Shown: positions 7,023 through 15,810 of the stretch, one piece after another
How the letters are laid out: each line of letters starts with the position of its first letter
Numbering within the stretch: the first letter of the stretch is position 1
From: Selenomonadales bacterium
Lineage (GTDB): Bacteria > Bacillota > Negativicutes > Sporomusales > UBA7701
Reading direction: 5' to 3'
Length of the DNA stretch: 33,505 bases
Assembly: GCA_018434945.1 (NCBI GenBank)
Contig: JAHDOI010000037.1
Coordinates: forward strand, 1-33,505
Notes under the pieces: model-generated
The model's database searches: none
The model's input: only the letters and a program-made list of their open reading frames with translations
Told to the model about the DNA's origin: nothing
Position numbers and translations under genes: made by a program

Positions 7023-8669
7023 TCAGCTCTTCTGCGCCTCTGCGGCCAGCAGTTGGGCGGCCATCTCCCGCAGCCTGAATTTCTGGACTTTGCCGCTGGC
7101 AGTCAGGGGGTACCGGTCGACGAAGAAAAACTTGGCCGGCACCTTGATTATAGCGATGCGTTCGCGGCAATAACGCTTGAGCTCCAGCGACGTAGCGGCG
7201 CAGCCCGCCTTGAGGCGGACAAAGGCCACCACATCCTCGCCGTAGTACTCGCAGGGGACGCCCACCACCTGGGCGTCGGCCACCTTGGGGTGGGTAAAGA
7301 GGAATTCCTCGATTTCCGCGGGATGGATGTTCTCCCCGCCGCGGATGATCATATCCTTGATGCGCCCGGTTATGCGATAATAGCCGCCGGCGTCGGCCTG
7401 GGCCAGGTCGCCGCTGTGCAGCCAGCCGTCGGCGTCGATGGCCTTGGCGGTAGCATCCGGCATTTTGTAATAACCCTTCATGACCGCCGGGCCGCGCATG
7501 CAGAACTCACCCGCCGCGCCGGCCGGCATCTCCCGGCCCGTCCGCGGGTCGGCCACCCTGACCTCCATACCCGGCATCGCCCGGCCGATGGTGCCGATCC
7601 GGCGGTCGATCGGGTCCTCCGGCCGGTTGATCGTGCAGTAAGACTCCGTCATGCCGAAAAAGACGCCGAACTCCCGCGCCCCCATCTTGTCGATGACCGC
7701 CGTGGCCAGCTCCGGGGGGCAATAAGCTCCGGCCGTATTGCCGCCCCGCAGGGACGACAGGTCGTACTCGCGGCTGGCCAGCTCCTCCAGGGCGGCCACA
7801 AACATCGTCGGCGTGCCGAACACCATCGTGCAGCGGCAGCCCTCGATCGTCGCCAGCAGGTCCGGCGCCCGGAAGCGGTCCAGAGGCGCGACCGCAGCCC
7901 CGGCGGCGACCGCGGCCAGCACCATCCCGAGGCCGTACGCATGAAAAAACGGCAAAGGGATGCACAGCCTATCGGCCGGCGCCAGCCCCAGCCCTTCCCC
8001 CACCGCCTTTGCGACATAAACCAAGTTGGCGTGGGTAAGCATGGCCCCCTTCGGAGTGCCGGTCGTCCCCGAAGTGAGCAGGATGGCGAAGACATCCTCA
8101 GCCGCGACCGCCGCCTCGCGGGCGGCGACCGCCGTCTCGCCGGTCCCGTCCGCCAGCGCCAGGAACTCCGGCCAGGAAAACATCCCCGGCAGGCTTTCCT
8201 CGCCAAGAAAAACGACGCGGCGCAAATGGGGCAGACGGGCGGCCGCCAGCCGTCCGGGAACGGCGTCGGCAAGCTCGGGGCAGATCTCCCCGAGTGCTTC
8301 CGGAAACTCCCCCGGCCGGCCGGCTCCGTCGGCGATGAACAGCGTGGCCGCCTCGGTCTGGCGCAGCACCTGCTCGAGCTCGTAGGCCCGGAAGTTTGTG
8401 TTCACCAGCACCAGCGGCACACCGGCCTTGGCACAGCCGAACACTATCCCCATATACGCCGGCATGTTCGGGGCCCAGAGGGCGGCGTTCTCGCCGCGCG
8501 CCGCGCCCAGCGCCAGCAGGGCGGCCGCCACCCGGCGGGCGCTGCCCTCAAGCTCGCCGTACGTATGAATCTCCCGGCCGTGGTCGCAGATAAGCGCCGG
8601 CTTATCTGCCCGCGCCCCGGCCTGGGCGGACAGCATGGCGCCGATAGTATTGAAGCTGATAACAATCAC
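7023..8669 (-). CDS. acyl-CoA/acyl-AMP ligase (ANL superfamily)
   Basis: This adenylate-forming enzyme of about 548 aa activates a carboxylic acid as acyl-AMP and passes it to CoA or a carrier protein. The core motifs are intact: the P-loop TSGTTGTPKG (199-208), FGMTES (338-343), LHSGDL (417-422), the hinge GRIKDMIIRGGENI (435-448) and the C-terminal lysine in TASGKVQK (K527). It resembles medium/long-chain or aromatic acyl-CoA ligases and lacks obvious FAAL-specific features, though I cannot test this. The start is uncertain. The GTG at 8669 leaves almost no space to a GGAAAGG ribosome site, so translation may begin a few codons later. It probably provides the activated acyl unit for the KAS III, ACP and GNAT genes. 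Confidence 0.93.
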   Translation of the reverse strand: MIVISFNTIGAMLSAQAGARADKPALICDHGREIHTYGELEGSARRVAAALLALGAARGENAALWAPNMPAYMGIVFGCAKAGVPLVLVNTNFRAYELEQVLRQTEAATLFIADGAGRPGEFPEALGEICPELADAVPGRLAAARLPHLRRVVFLGEESLPGMFSWPEFLALADGTGETAVAAREAAVAAEDVFAILLTSGTTGTPKGAMLTHANLVYVAKAVGEGLGLAPADRLCIPLPFFHAYGLGMVLAAVAAGAAVAPLDRFRAPDLLATIEGCRCTMVFGTPTMFVAALEELASREYDLSSLRGGNTAGAYCPPELATAVIDKMGAREFGVFFGMTESYCTINRPEDPIDRRIGTIGRAMPGMEVRVADPRTGREMPAGAAGEFCMRGPAVMKGYYKMPDATAKAIDADGWLHSGDLAQADAGGYYRITGRIKDMIIRGGENIHPAEIEEFLFTHPKVADAQVVGVPCEYYGEDVVAFVRLKAGCAATSLELKRYCRERIAIIKVPAKFFFVDRYPLTASGKVQKFRLREMAAQLLAAEAQKS

Positions 8670-8696
8670 CCTTTCCGCAGCCAGGCGGCTGATGTA

Positions 8697-9731
8697 TTAT
8701 CTCTCGCCGGCCAGCCAGTCCTGCCTGATATAATCCAGCAGCTTTTTAGCCGGTTTCCGGTAAAGGAAAATGCCGTCGAAGTCTGGTTCGCCCAGCACTT
8801 TCTGCATCAGCAGGCCGTCGTCGTCGAACCAGCGGGGCAGAGCGCCGCCGAGGAAATAGCCCTGGCGGCGGAGGCTGCCGGCCACCGCCCCGGCCCACGG
8901 CCACGTCAGCGGGCAATAGACCTGGAAGACGACCGCTCCCCCGGCCTGCGCCCGCCGCTCGGCCTCCGCGATATAAGCATCCAGATCGCGCCCGGCGGCC
9001 GTTAAAGTTATCCGCGCCACGCCGGCGGCGGCGAAAACATCCGTCCGACCGCGGGTCGCGGCGTCGGCCAGCGGGTCCCGGCGGGAAACCTCGAAACAGT
9101 GGCCGAACGCGAACAGCGAATATACGAAACTGAGCGCCTCTTCGTACATCGGCGGCAGATAGATCGTCTGCGGCTTGGCCTTGAACGCCCGGAACAGCGC
9201 CAGCGCCGCCACCCGTCCGACCGTGCCCAGCGGCTGCTCGAAAGCCTTCGTATAAGCCTCGGCCGGCATCAGGTCGACCTCGAGGGCCGCTGGCAGAAAA
9301 CCGCCGTCGGCGGACATCTGCTGGGTGACAAGGTGGTTGCAGACCGCCTCGCCCCACAACTGCTCGATATCGTGACGGGCCGGCAGCTCAAGCGCATACG
9401 CGAACAACCGGCTGGCCACAGGGCCGACCCGGTAATCCTGCCTGACCATCATCTGGCCGATCTCGTACAGGTCGCGGTTGGGCGGCGAGGACCGGTACAG
9501 GGCGATGTGGCCGACCACCTCGCCGGCCCCCGTCCGGGCCACCACCCGGTAAGCCTCGCCGGTCTCGCCCTGGCTTACGAGCTTCTGCGGGTCGTACACG
9601 TCGCCGACAGGATAATTGTCGCCGTATACCGCCCGGTACAGGGCGGCCACCCCGGCGGCGTCCGCCGGCCGGAAAATATCGATCTCCGGCGGCGACGGAG
9701 CGTCGCTAAGAGCAGTGTTCTCTTCAGCCAT
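8697..9731 (-). CDS. GNAT-like protein A
   Basis: This 344-aa protein looks like two GNAT-type halves. The N-terminal half contains AALYRAVYGDNYPVGDVYDP (about 30-49), a VVGHIALYRSSPPNRDLYEIG strand/loop pair and MVRQDYRVGPVASRLF, the position of an acetyl-CoA-type pyrophosphate loop. GEAVCNHLVTQQM follows. The C-terminal half ends in LGGALPRWFDDDGLLMQKVLG, the mark of this paralogue family. Paralogues lie at 12158 and 13496, and a more distant one is fused in 1760-3055. The ATG overlaps the end of the MATE gene by 8 nt. The family is unnamed to me. N-acyl transfer from an acyl carrier protein or CoA is a reasonable inference. Confidence 0.78.
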   Translation of the reverse strand: MAEENTALSDAPSPPEIDIFRPADAAGVAALYRAVYGDNYPVGDVYDPQKLVSQGETGEAYRVVARTGAGEVVGHIALYRSSPPNRDLYEIGQMMVRQDYRVGPVASRLFAYALELPARHDIEQLWGEAVCNHLVTQQMSADGGFLPAALEVDLMPAEAYTKAFEQPLGTVGRVAALALFRAFKAKPQTIYLPPMYEEALSFVYSLFAFGHCFEVSRRDPLADAATRGRTDVFAAAGVARITLTAAGRDLDAYIAEAERRAQAGGAVVFQVYCPLTWPWAGAVAGSLRRQGYFLGGALPRWFDDDGLLMQKVLGEPDFDGIFLYRKPAKKLLDYIRQDWLAGER

Positions 9732-11100
9732 CGATTGCGCCTCCCTTCCCGTTCTCAGCCGCGGCGGCCGCCAGACTCCGCCGGCAGTCGGCCAGCAGGC
9801 GCGAAGACAGCGCCAGCGCCAGCGCGCCCGCCAGGAAGGCGGCGGCGGGGTGGCTCCAGAACACGCCCCGCTCGCCCCAGTGAGCGGCGAACAGATACGC
9901 CAGCGGCACGCGGGCCGCGATAATATACACCAACCCTATCGCCAGCATAAAAGCCGGGCGCCGGAACCCCTGCGCCAGACCGTTCAGCGCGAACAGCGCG
10001 GGGATGAACAGCACCGCCGCCGCCGACGCGGCGAGCGCCGCGCTCCCCAGCTCCACCAGCGCCGGCGCCGGCCGGAAAATGGCTGTCAACTCGCGGGGAA
10101 AAACGGCGAACACAACCATAGTCGGCACCACGATGGCCAGCGAGAATCTGCCGTAGAAGACCAGCCCCTCGCGGATCCGACCGTAATCGCCCCGCCCGAG
10201 GTTGAAGCTGACGAACGCCGCCAACGCGTTGCTGAGGCCCATTATCGGCAGCATCACCATCATCTCGGTACGCGACATCAGGTTCCAGGCGCCGATGGCC
10301 AGCGGACCGAACCGGGCCAGCACCATATTCAGCAGCATCAGCCCCACCGGGCTCACCAGATAGGCCACCGTGATAAACACGCCCTGGCCGACGATCTGCC
10401 GCCACAGCCGCGCCACCCCCGCCGGCAGCGTCAGGGACGGCCGCTCACCCTGCTGCGCCGCCAGGCGGTGCCGCAAATACGCCGCCGCCGCCAGCTGGCC
10501 GGTAAAAGTGGCGATCGCCGCCCCGGCCACGCCCCAGCCAAAAACGAACATGAACAGCGGATCAAGGCAGAAATTAAGCACATTGCCCAGTATCTGCCCC
10601 TTCATCGGCGTCGTCGTGTCGCCGCGGGCCATGAACAGCGCCTCGGCGGTAAACACATAGCCCATTAATGGGAAACCGGCCACCAGCCAGGCGGTAAAAG
10701 CGATGCCCGCCGCCGCCACGGCCTCGGTCGCTCCCAGGAAAACGTAAAAAGCGCGGCACGCGTCAGGATGCAGCAGCGGCGCGAAAACCGCCATCAGCAG
10801 CGTCATCAGCGGCAGCAGAGCCGTGGCGATCGCCCGGCCGCCCGCCTCGTCGCCCTGCCCGCGGGCATAGGTAATGAGGACGACGCTGCCGAACGAGGCC
10901 CCCTTGGCCAGCGACAGCGCCAGATAAGTCAGCGGCACAGCCAGCGAAACGGCCGCCAGCGCCTCCGCCCCCAGCCAGGAGACGAACACCGTGTCGGTAT
11001 AAGCGTATAGATTTTGAAAAAACAACGAAACCATCAAGGGGACGGCGAAGCGGAAGATCACCGTCGAAACCTTGCCTGAGCCAAGATCGACCTGCTGCAT
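9724..11100 (-). CDS. MATE-family efflux transporter
   Basis: This 458-aa membrane protein has about twelve hydrophobic segments in two homologous halves, as in multidrug and toxic compound extrusion proteins (NorM/DinF type), which export organic compounds with a sodium or proton gradient. The N-terminus with FRFAVPLMVSLFFQNLYAYTD matches the family start, with the usual P and N/Y positions in helix 1. VLNFCLDPLFMFVFGWGV matches the end of the first half. It sits in the middle of the biosynthetic operon, which suggests export of the product or of a toxic intermediate. Confidence 0.93.
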   Translation of the reverse strand: MQQVDLGSGKVSTVIFRFAVPLMVSLFFQNLYAYTDTVFVSWLGAEALAAVSLAVPLTYLALSLAKGASFGSVVLITYARGQGDEAGGRAIATALLPLMTLLMAVFAPLLHPDACRAFYVFLGATEAVAAAGIAFTAWLVAGFPLMGYVFTAEALFMARGDTTTPMKGQILGNVLNFCLDPLFMFVFGWGVAGAAIATFTGQLAAAAYLRHRLAAQQGERPSLTLPAGVARLWRQIVGQGVFITVAYLVSPVGLMLLNMVLARFGPLAIGAWNLMSRTEMMVMLPIMGLSNALAAFVSFNLGRGDYGRIREGLVFYGRFSLAIVVPTMVVFAVFPRELTAIFRPAPALVELGSAALAASAAAVLFIPALFALNGLAQGFRRPAFMLAIGLVYIIAARVPLAYLFAAHWGERGVFWSHPAAAFLAGALALALSSRLLADCRRSLAAAAAENGKGGAIDG

Positions 11101-11156
11101 AAGCCCTCTGCGGTCATTGCTTTTTGCCGGGGATCATCGCCCCGGCCCGTCTATTT

Positions 11157-12161
11157 TCACCAGCGCATGACAACGGCGCCCCAGGTAAGGCCGGCGCCGA
11201 ACCCGGCGAGAACGACGATATCGCCGGGTTTTATCCGTCCGCCCTCCACGGCCTCGCACAGCGCGATGGGAACCGTTGCGGCGACAGTATTGCCATAGCG
11301 GTCGACATTCATCATCAATTTCCCCTCAGGCAGCTCCATCCTGCGGGCTACAGCCTCGAGGATATGGCTATTTGCCTGATGGGGTACGAACAAAGAAACG
11401 TCCTCAAGCGACAGTCCCGCCACCGCCAGTACCTCGGCCGTGACGGCCGGAACGGTGCGCAGGGCGAACAGGAAAATTTCCTGGCCGCTCATCCTCACCT
11501 TGTCGAGACTTGCGTCCAGCGCCTCGTGGGTCAGCGGCATTTCCGACCCGCCGGCCGGTATTGTCAAAAAGTCGGCGCCGCGGCCGTCGGCTCCCAGCTT
11601 CCAGGCGAGGAGTCCTTTATCAGGCGTCGTTGGCTGCAACACAGCTGCGCCGGCGCCGTCGCCGATCAGAATGCAGGTTGGCGCGTCGGTCCAGTCTACG
11701 GTTTGCGATACGACCTCGGCACATACGATCAAGACGTTGCGGTAAGCGCCGTTGGCGATGAACTGGCTGCCGACGGTCAGCGCGTAAACAAAGCCGGAGC
11801 AGGCGGCGTTCAGGTCGAAAGCCGCGGCATTTAAAAGTCCGAGCCGCCGCTGAAGAATGCACGCGGAAGAGGGTATCGGCCGGTCGGGCGTCCCTGTGGC
11901 GACGATGAGTAGATCGACCTCGCCCGGGGTGACGCCGGCATTCGCCAGGGCGCGTTCGGCGGCAACGGCGCCCATGGACGAGGCAGCCTCGCCCGCGGCG
12001 GCAATATGCCGCTCGCGGACACCGACGCGGGAAGTGATCCACTCCTCGGTCACATTCAACTGCCGGGCAAGCTCCGCGCTTGTCAGGACCTTTTCCGGCA
12101 CATACATACCCAACCCGGCTATACGGGCATTAATTTTGCCGGCTGCGGAAGATCCAATCAT
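11157..12161 (-). CDS. beta-ketoacyl-ACP synthase III-like enzyme A (FabH family)
   Basis: This 334-aa KAS III enzyme performs Claisen condensation, or in some relatives acyl transfer, from acyl thioesters. The complete catalytic triad is present: C121 in NAACSGFVYAL, H261 in PHQAN and N291 in RYGNTVA. The C-terminal GFGAGLTWG is typical of FabH. A second, closely similar copy lies at 14525-15544. No FabD, FabG, FabZ or FabI is nearby, so a role in ordinary fatty acid synthesis is less likely than condensation or acyl transfer in the cluster pathway. The start overlaps the GNAT-like B stop by 4 nt. A GC-rich hairpin (11128-11148) lies between it and the MATE gene. Confidence 0.93.
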   Translation of the reverse strand: MIGSSAAGKINARIAGLGMYVPEKVLTSAELARQLNVTEEWITSRVGVRERHIAAAGEAASSMGAVAAERALANAGVTPGEVDLLIVATGTPDRPIPSSACILQRRLGLLNAAAFDLNAACSGFVYALTVGSQFIANGAYRNVLIVCAEVVSQTVDWTDAPTCILIGDGAGAAVLQPTTPDKGLLAWKLGADGRGADFLTIPAGGSEMPLTHEALDASLDKVRMSGQEIFLFALRTVPAVTAEVLAVAGLSLEDVSLFVPHQANSHILEAVARRMELPEGKLMMNVDRYGNTVAATVPIALCEAVEGGRIKPGDIVVLAGFGAGLTWGAVVMRW

Positions 12162-13195
12162 GTTATCGCCCCCGATTCTTTCCCGACCGCCAGGCGGTCG
12201 GAGCGGATAAAAGCGAGCAGCCTCCCGGCGGTATCCGGATAAAGCTTTATCAGGTCATAACGCGTATCGGCGAACACCCGCTGCATCAGCAGGCCGTCGC
12301 TGCCGAACCAGCGCGGCGCCAGGCCGCCGAAGAAAAACCCCCGTGCGCGCAGCAGCTCGACAGCCGCACCGATGGCGGGATTGGCGGTATCGATAAAAAC
12401 CTGGACAGAGACCAGCCTTTCGCGCCGGGCCTCGGCTGCCAGCCCGTCGACCACGGCGGCCCAGTCTCCACCGATGCGAAATACGTTGACTGTCAGACTG
12501 CGCGAAGCCGTCACCGAAGACACCTGCACATCCGTCGCCCCGACTCCGGGCAGCGGCTCGGTGGATAACTCGCCCTCGGGTTCGCGCCTGGCGGCGGCCA
12601 ACGAGGACAGTATCCCGCGATAAGCAGACGGCCAGTATGAACGGCCGCCTGCGGGCGGCATGAGGCTGAAGAAAAGCGAACAGGATATGCGGCCGACTCC
12701 CGCCGGCCGTTCGTGAAGTATTGCGGCGTCGAAAAGATCCAGCTGGATGGCCGAGGCGATCCAGCCGGCCTTGGCGCAGATCACCTGGGAAAAATAATGA
12801 TGGCAGACCGCGGCGGCAAAAACGCCGGCGACACCCGCCGGCCATACCGCCGGATTCCCGAAATAGCATGCCAGCAAGATCCCGGCGTCTGTTTTGTTGT
12901 ACGCGGGAACGACAATCAACCCTTTCTCCTCCCAGAGACAAGGGTTGGGCGCGGTGGCCCCCAGGGCGGCATAGCCCGCCGGCCGGCCCGCATTATCCAG
13001 AGCGAGCAGGCCGGCCAGACGGCCTTGGGCGATTTTTTTCAGCAATTCTTCCGGCCGGTAGACGAGTTGGTCAACGTAATCCTCGCCGTAAACCGCCCGG
13101 AAAACCGCCCCGACAAGGACGGCGTTATCCGGGCCGACAGGTACCAGGCGGAACTGTTCGTCAGCCACGCACGACGCCTCCATCTCCGGTTTCAT
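12158..13195 (-). CDS. GNAT-like protein B
   Basis: This 345-aa paralogue of GNAT-like A and C has the same order of landmarks: GAVFRAVYGEDYVDQLVYRPE, AGYAALGATAPNPCLWEEKG, a GLIVVPAYNKTDAGILLACY loop, AAVCHHYFSQVICAKAG, and the family tail FFFGGLAPRWFGSDGLLMQRV. It lies 9 nt downstream of acyl carrier protein 2 and overlaps KAS III A. This places it in a KAS III/GNAT/ACP/GNAT/KAS III block. A role in transferring an ACP-bound acyl group to an amine is inferred from the fold and neighbours only. Confidence 0.8.
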   Translation of the reverse strand: MKPEMEASCVADEQFRLVPVGPDNAVLVGAVFRAVYGEDYVDQLVYRPEELLKKIAQGRLAGLLALDNAGRPAGYAALGATAPNPCLWEEKGLIVVPAYNKTDAGILLACYFGNPAVWPAGVAGVFAAAVCHHYFSQVICAKAGWIASAIQLDLFDAAILHERPAGVGRISCSLFFSLMPPAGGRSYWPSAYRGILSSLAAARREPEGELSTEPLPGVGATDVQVSSVTASRSLTVNVFRIGGDWAAVVDGLAAEARRERLVSVQVFIDTANPAIGAAVELLRARGFFFGGLAPRWFGSDGLLMQRVFADTRYDLIKLYPDTAGRLLAFIRSDRLAVGKESGAIT

Positions 13196-13204
13196 GAAAA
13201 GGGT

Positions 13205-13447
13205 CTACTTCGCGAGCTTTTTGTCGAGGAACGCGACGGCGGCCGCGATGGTGGGCAGATCCTTCACCTCCGACAGTTCGAGGGAAACCTTGAAGGCGTC
13301 CTCCACCAAAACCAGCATTTCCGTCAGATCCTGGGAATCGAAATCCAGATCCTGCAGAAAACGGGCTTCGGGGGTCAGCTTGTCCGCGGTGATGTTTTTC
13401 TTCCTCAGCTTAAGGATGACTTCACGCAGCTTCTCGATTGTCGACAT
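13205..13447 (-). CDS. acyl carrier protein 2
   Basis: This 80-aa carrier protein has the phosphopantetheine serine in DFDSQDLTEML (S38). The usual DSL is changed to DSQ, while the helices on either side keep the ACP pattern. It stands between GNAT-like C and GNAT-like B. The tandem presence of two different carrier proteins in one operon suggests two distinct acyl substrates or two steps. A clear AAGGAGGAAT ribosome site precedes the start. Confidence 0.9.
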   Translation of the reverse strand: MSTIEKLREVILKLRKKNITADKLTPEARFLQDLDFDSQDLTEMLVLVEDAFKVSLELSEVKDLPTIAAAVAFLDKKLAK

Positions 13448-13495
13448 GATTATTCCTCCTTGCGCTTTATATTGAAACAGGTCGAAGCCGAGGCT

Positions 13496-14506
13496 TCAGT
13501 CTCCTGCTCCAGCCATGACAGAAGCCCGGTCCGCCCGGATATAGGCCAGCAGTTCTTTGGCGGTCGGCGAATAAAGCCTGATATGCTCGTACTCGGTTTC
13601 GATGCCCAGCACCTGCTGCATGAGCAGGCCGTCGCCACCGAACCAGCGGGGGGCGAGGCCGCCGAAAAAGAACCCCCGGGATCTCAGCACCTCCACGGCG
13701 GCGCCGATCGCGGGACAGGCCGCGTTAAGCGTCACCTGCAGGCTGATTGCGCCGCGGCGCTTCGCCTCTGCCAGCAGGCCGGCCGCGAATGCCGGCCAGT
13801 CGGCGCCGATCTCGCCGACCGCCACCTTCCACGTCCGGGCGGCTTCGTAATAGCGGTCCTCATGCCGGGTGAGCGTACCCTGCGGCAGCGGCGCCGTCGC
13901 CGTGAGAAGCGTCCGGGGGCTCAGCGGCAGCGCCAGCTGCCTGAGAAACTCCTCGTAGACCGGCGGCAGGTAAACCGCATCGGTCGGCGGAGAATACTCC
14001 TTGAAATTAAGCACGCACGACACGCGGGCGCTGCCTGTCCGGTTGTCCTTGAAGCTCGGCCCGTCGAGCTGGTCGAGCTCCAGGGCGAAGTCGGCGTGAC
14101 CGGCCTTGATGCTGCTCACCTGGGTAAAATAGTGGCAGCACACCGTTTCCCCGAACAGGCCGTCGCACGTATCCTTCGCAAAGAGGGTGCCGTCCGTGTA
14201 AGCCGCCGCCAGCAGCATGCCGACATCCGTCTGTCTGTAGGCGGGAACGACGACAAGATTGCCCGCCTCCCACAGACGCGGGTTAGGGGCGCTTTTGAAA
14301 ACGGAAACATAACCGGCGGCTCTGTCCTCCCCGTCGACGGCCAGTAAAGCCGCCAGACGGTCGTGGCGGATCTCCTCCAGAACGGCTTCCGGCCGGTAAA
14401 CGTATTTCACCGGGAAGGCGTCGCCGTACGCCGCGCGGAAAACTTCGCCGACAAAACCGGCGTTGAACTTGTCAATCTGTACTAGTTTGAACGAGGGTTC
14501 AGACAT
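13496..14506 (-). CDS. GNAT-like protein C
   Basis: This 336-aa member of the same paralogue family shares by eye the most with GNAT-like B. Landmarks are GEVFRAAYGDAFPVKYVYRPE, SAPNPRLWEAGNLVVVPAYR, QTDVGMLLAAAY, GETVCCHYFTQ and the C-terminal RGFFFGGLAPRWFGGDGLLM. It lies 18 nt downstream of KAS III B and 48 nt before acyl carrier protein 2. The family seems to be a double-GNAT fold with the donor loop in the N-terminal half. The reaction is not known to me. Confidence 0.8.
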   Translation of the reverse strand: MSEPSFKLVQIDKFNAGFVGEVFRAAYGDAFPVKYVYRPEAVLEEIRHDRLAALLAVDGEDRAAGYVSVFKSAPNPRLWEAGNLVVVPAYRQTDVGMLLAAAYTDGTLFAKDTCDGLFGETVCCHYFTQVSSIKAGHADFALELDQLDGPSFKDNRTGSARVSCVLNFKEYSPPTDAVYLPPVYEEFLRQLALPLSPRTLLTATAPLPQGTLTRHEDRYYEAARTWKVAVGEIGADWPAFAAGLLAEAKRRGAISLQVTLNAACPAIGAAVEVLRSRGFFFGGLAPRWFGGDGLLMQQVLGIETEYEHIRLYSPTAKELLAYIRADRASVMAGAGD

Positions 14507-14524
14507 GAAAAGCCCTCCTATTCC

Positions 14525-15544
14525 TCAGGTCGTCCTGCCCGCCGGACTTTGCCAGCGCAGGATCGCCGAGCCCCAGGTCAGCCCGGCGCCGAAAGCGGTC
14601 AGCGCGACGATATCGCCGTCTTGCAGGCGGCCGCTTTCCAGAGCTTCGTGGAGAGCGATCGGCACGGACGCCGAAGAAGTGTTGCCATACCGGTCAAGGT
14701 TGATCATGAACTTTTCCATCGGCAGCTCCAGCCTTCTCGCCGCAGCCTCGATAATGCGCCGGTTCGCCTGATGGGGAATGACGAGGGCGACATCTTCCTT
14801 GCCGAGGCCGGCGGCGGCCAGCGCCTGCAGCGTAGCCTCCGGGAGCGCTTTTATGGCGAACCGGAAGACCTCCTGGCCGTCCATCTGAAGCTTATCAAGC
14901 TTCGCGGCCAGCGTCTTAAGCGTATGCGGCAGACGCGAGCCGCCGGCCGGCCGCCTCAGGTACCTGCCCCCCGACCCGTCGGCCCCGAGCTTGACGGCCA
15001 GAATGCCGTAACCCGGCGCCGCGGGCCGCAGCACCACCGCTCCGGCCCCGTCGGCCAGCAGGATGCAGGTCTCGCGGTCGCTCCAGTCGGTGACTTTCGA
15101 TAACACCTCGGCGCCGACGACCAGCACGGTGCGGTACAAGCCGCTCTCGACGAACCGGCTTCCCGCCGCCAGGGCGTAGACAAAGCCGCTGCACCCTGCC
15201 GCAAGATCGAAGGCGGCCGCGTTCTTCAGCCGGAGCTTATCCTGGATGATACAGGCGGTGGCGGGAAACAGCGTATCGGGCGTGGCGGTGGCGACGATAA
15301 CCAGATCGACTTCCTCCGCCGCAACGCCCGCGTGCCCGATAGCCCTGGCGGCGGCGACCGCCCCCAGGTCCGAGGCGGCCTGAGCCGCGTCGGCGATCCT
15401 CCGCTCCCGGACCCCGACCCGCTCCCTGATCCAGGCGTCGGAAGTATCCACCATCGTCGCCAGTTCATCGTTCGTGAGGACTCTGTCAGGGAGGCATACG
15501 CCCACCCCGGCGATGCCGGCCTTCAGCCCCGTCGGCACAATCAT
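14525..15544 (-). CDS. beta-ketoacyl-ACP synthase III-like enzyme B (FabH family), first gene of the operon
   Basis: This 339-aa KAS III enzyme has the intact triad C118 (AAGCSGFVYAL), H258 (PHQAN) and N288 (RYGNTSS). It is a clear paralogue of the copy at 11157-12161, identical over many blocks such as the tail AFGAGLTWGSA. I chose the ATG at 15544, behind an AGGG ribosome site. A GTG one codon earlier is also possible. It is the promoter-proximal gene of the 14-gene operon. Two KAS III enzymes with no partner reductase suggest head-to-tail condensation or acyl transfer rather than chain elongation. Confidence 0.93.
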   Translation of the reverse strand: MIVPTGLKAGIAGVGVCLPDRVLTNDELATMVDTSDAWIRERVGVRERRIADAAQAASDLGAVAAARAIGHAGVAAEEVDLVIVATATPDTLFPATACIIQDKLRLKNAAAFDLAAGCSGFVYALAAGSRFVESGLYRTVLVVGAEVLSKVTDWSDRETCILLADGAGAVVLRPAAPGYGILAVKLGADGSGGRYLRRPAGGSRLPHTLKTLAAKLDKLQMDGQEVFRFAIKALPEATLQALAAAGLGKEDVALVIPHQANRRIIEAAARRLELPMEKFMINLDRYGNTSSASVPIALHEALESGRLQDGDIVALTAFGAGLTWGSAILRWQSPAGRTT

Positions 15545-15760
15545 CACATCCCTAGCGGAATTGGGTTTTTTTATCCTACAATCTTCTTGCCCAAATACGA
15601 AAGTTCCTGCAAAAAAGACAAATTACCACAGAATATGCACACCGACTGTTTGCATCGCCGCCCTGCGTCGTTATGTCGCCGGAAAAGCGTTTCTCCGGAA
15701 AAAACAACAAAGCGGCAACGCCTGAATATCCGCAAAGCGGTGATAAAACGCACAAACACC
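15545..15760 (-). promoter_or_regulatory. upstream region of the biosynthetic operon
   Basis: These 216 nt separate the operon from the terminator of the VWA unit and must hold the operon promoter. On the minus strand I see an AT-rich stretch with TTGCAGGAACTTTCGTATTT followed by GATTGTAGGATAAAAAAAC before the ribosome site. No good TTGACA/TATAAT pair is visible, which suggests an alternative sigma factor or an activator. No gene is seen here. Confidence 0.45.
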
Positions 15761-15789
15761 GAAGAAGCCCTGCGCTGCAAGGCTTCTTC
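15761..15789 (-). terminator. hairpin terminator after the VWA unit
   Basis: GAAGAAGCC and GGCTTCTTC form a perfect 9-bp stem around an 11-nt loop, 22 nt after the stop of the VWA gene. A modest T-rich stretch (GTGTTTGTG) follows on the minus strand and TTGTTT on the plus strand. It separates the VWA unit from the biosynthetic operon. Confidence 0.7.
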
Positions 15790-15810
15790 TTGTTTACCAT
15801 ACCCGTGTGC

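Noticed and set aside
11128..11148. GCCGGGG/CCCCGGC hairpin between KAS III A and MATE as a terminator
   Set aside because: No T-run follows on the minus strand and the MATE gene continues the same operon, so it is at most an mRNA-stabilising stem.
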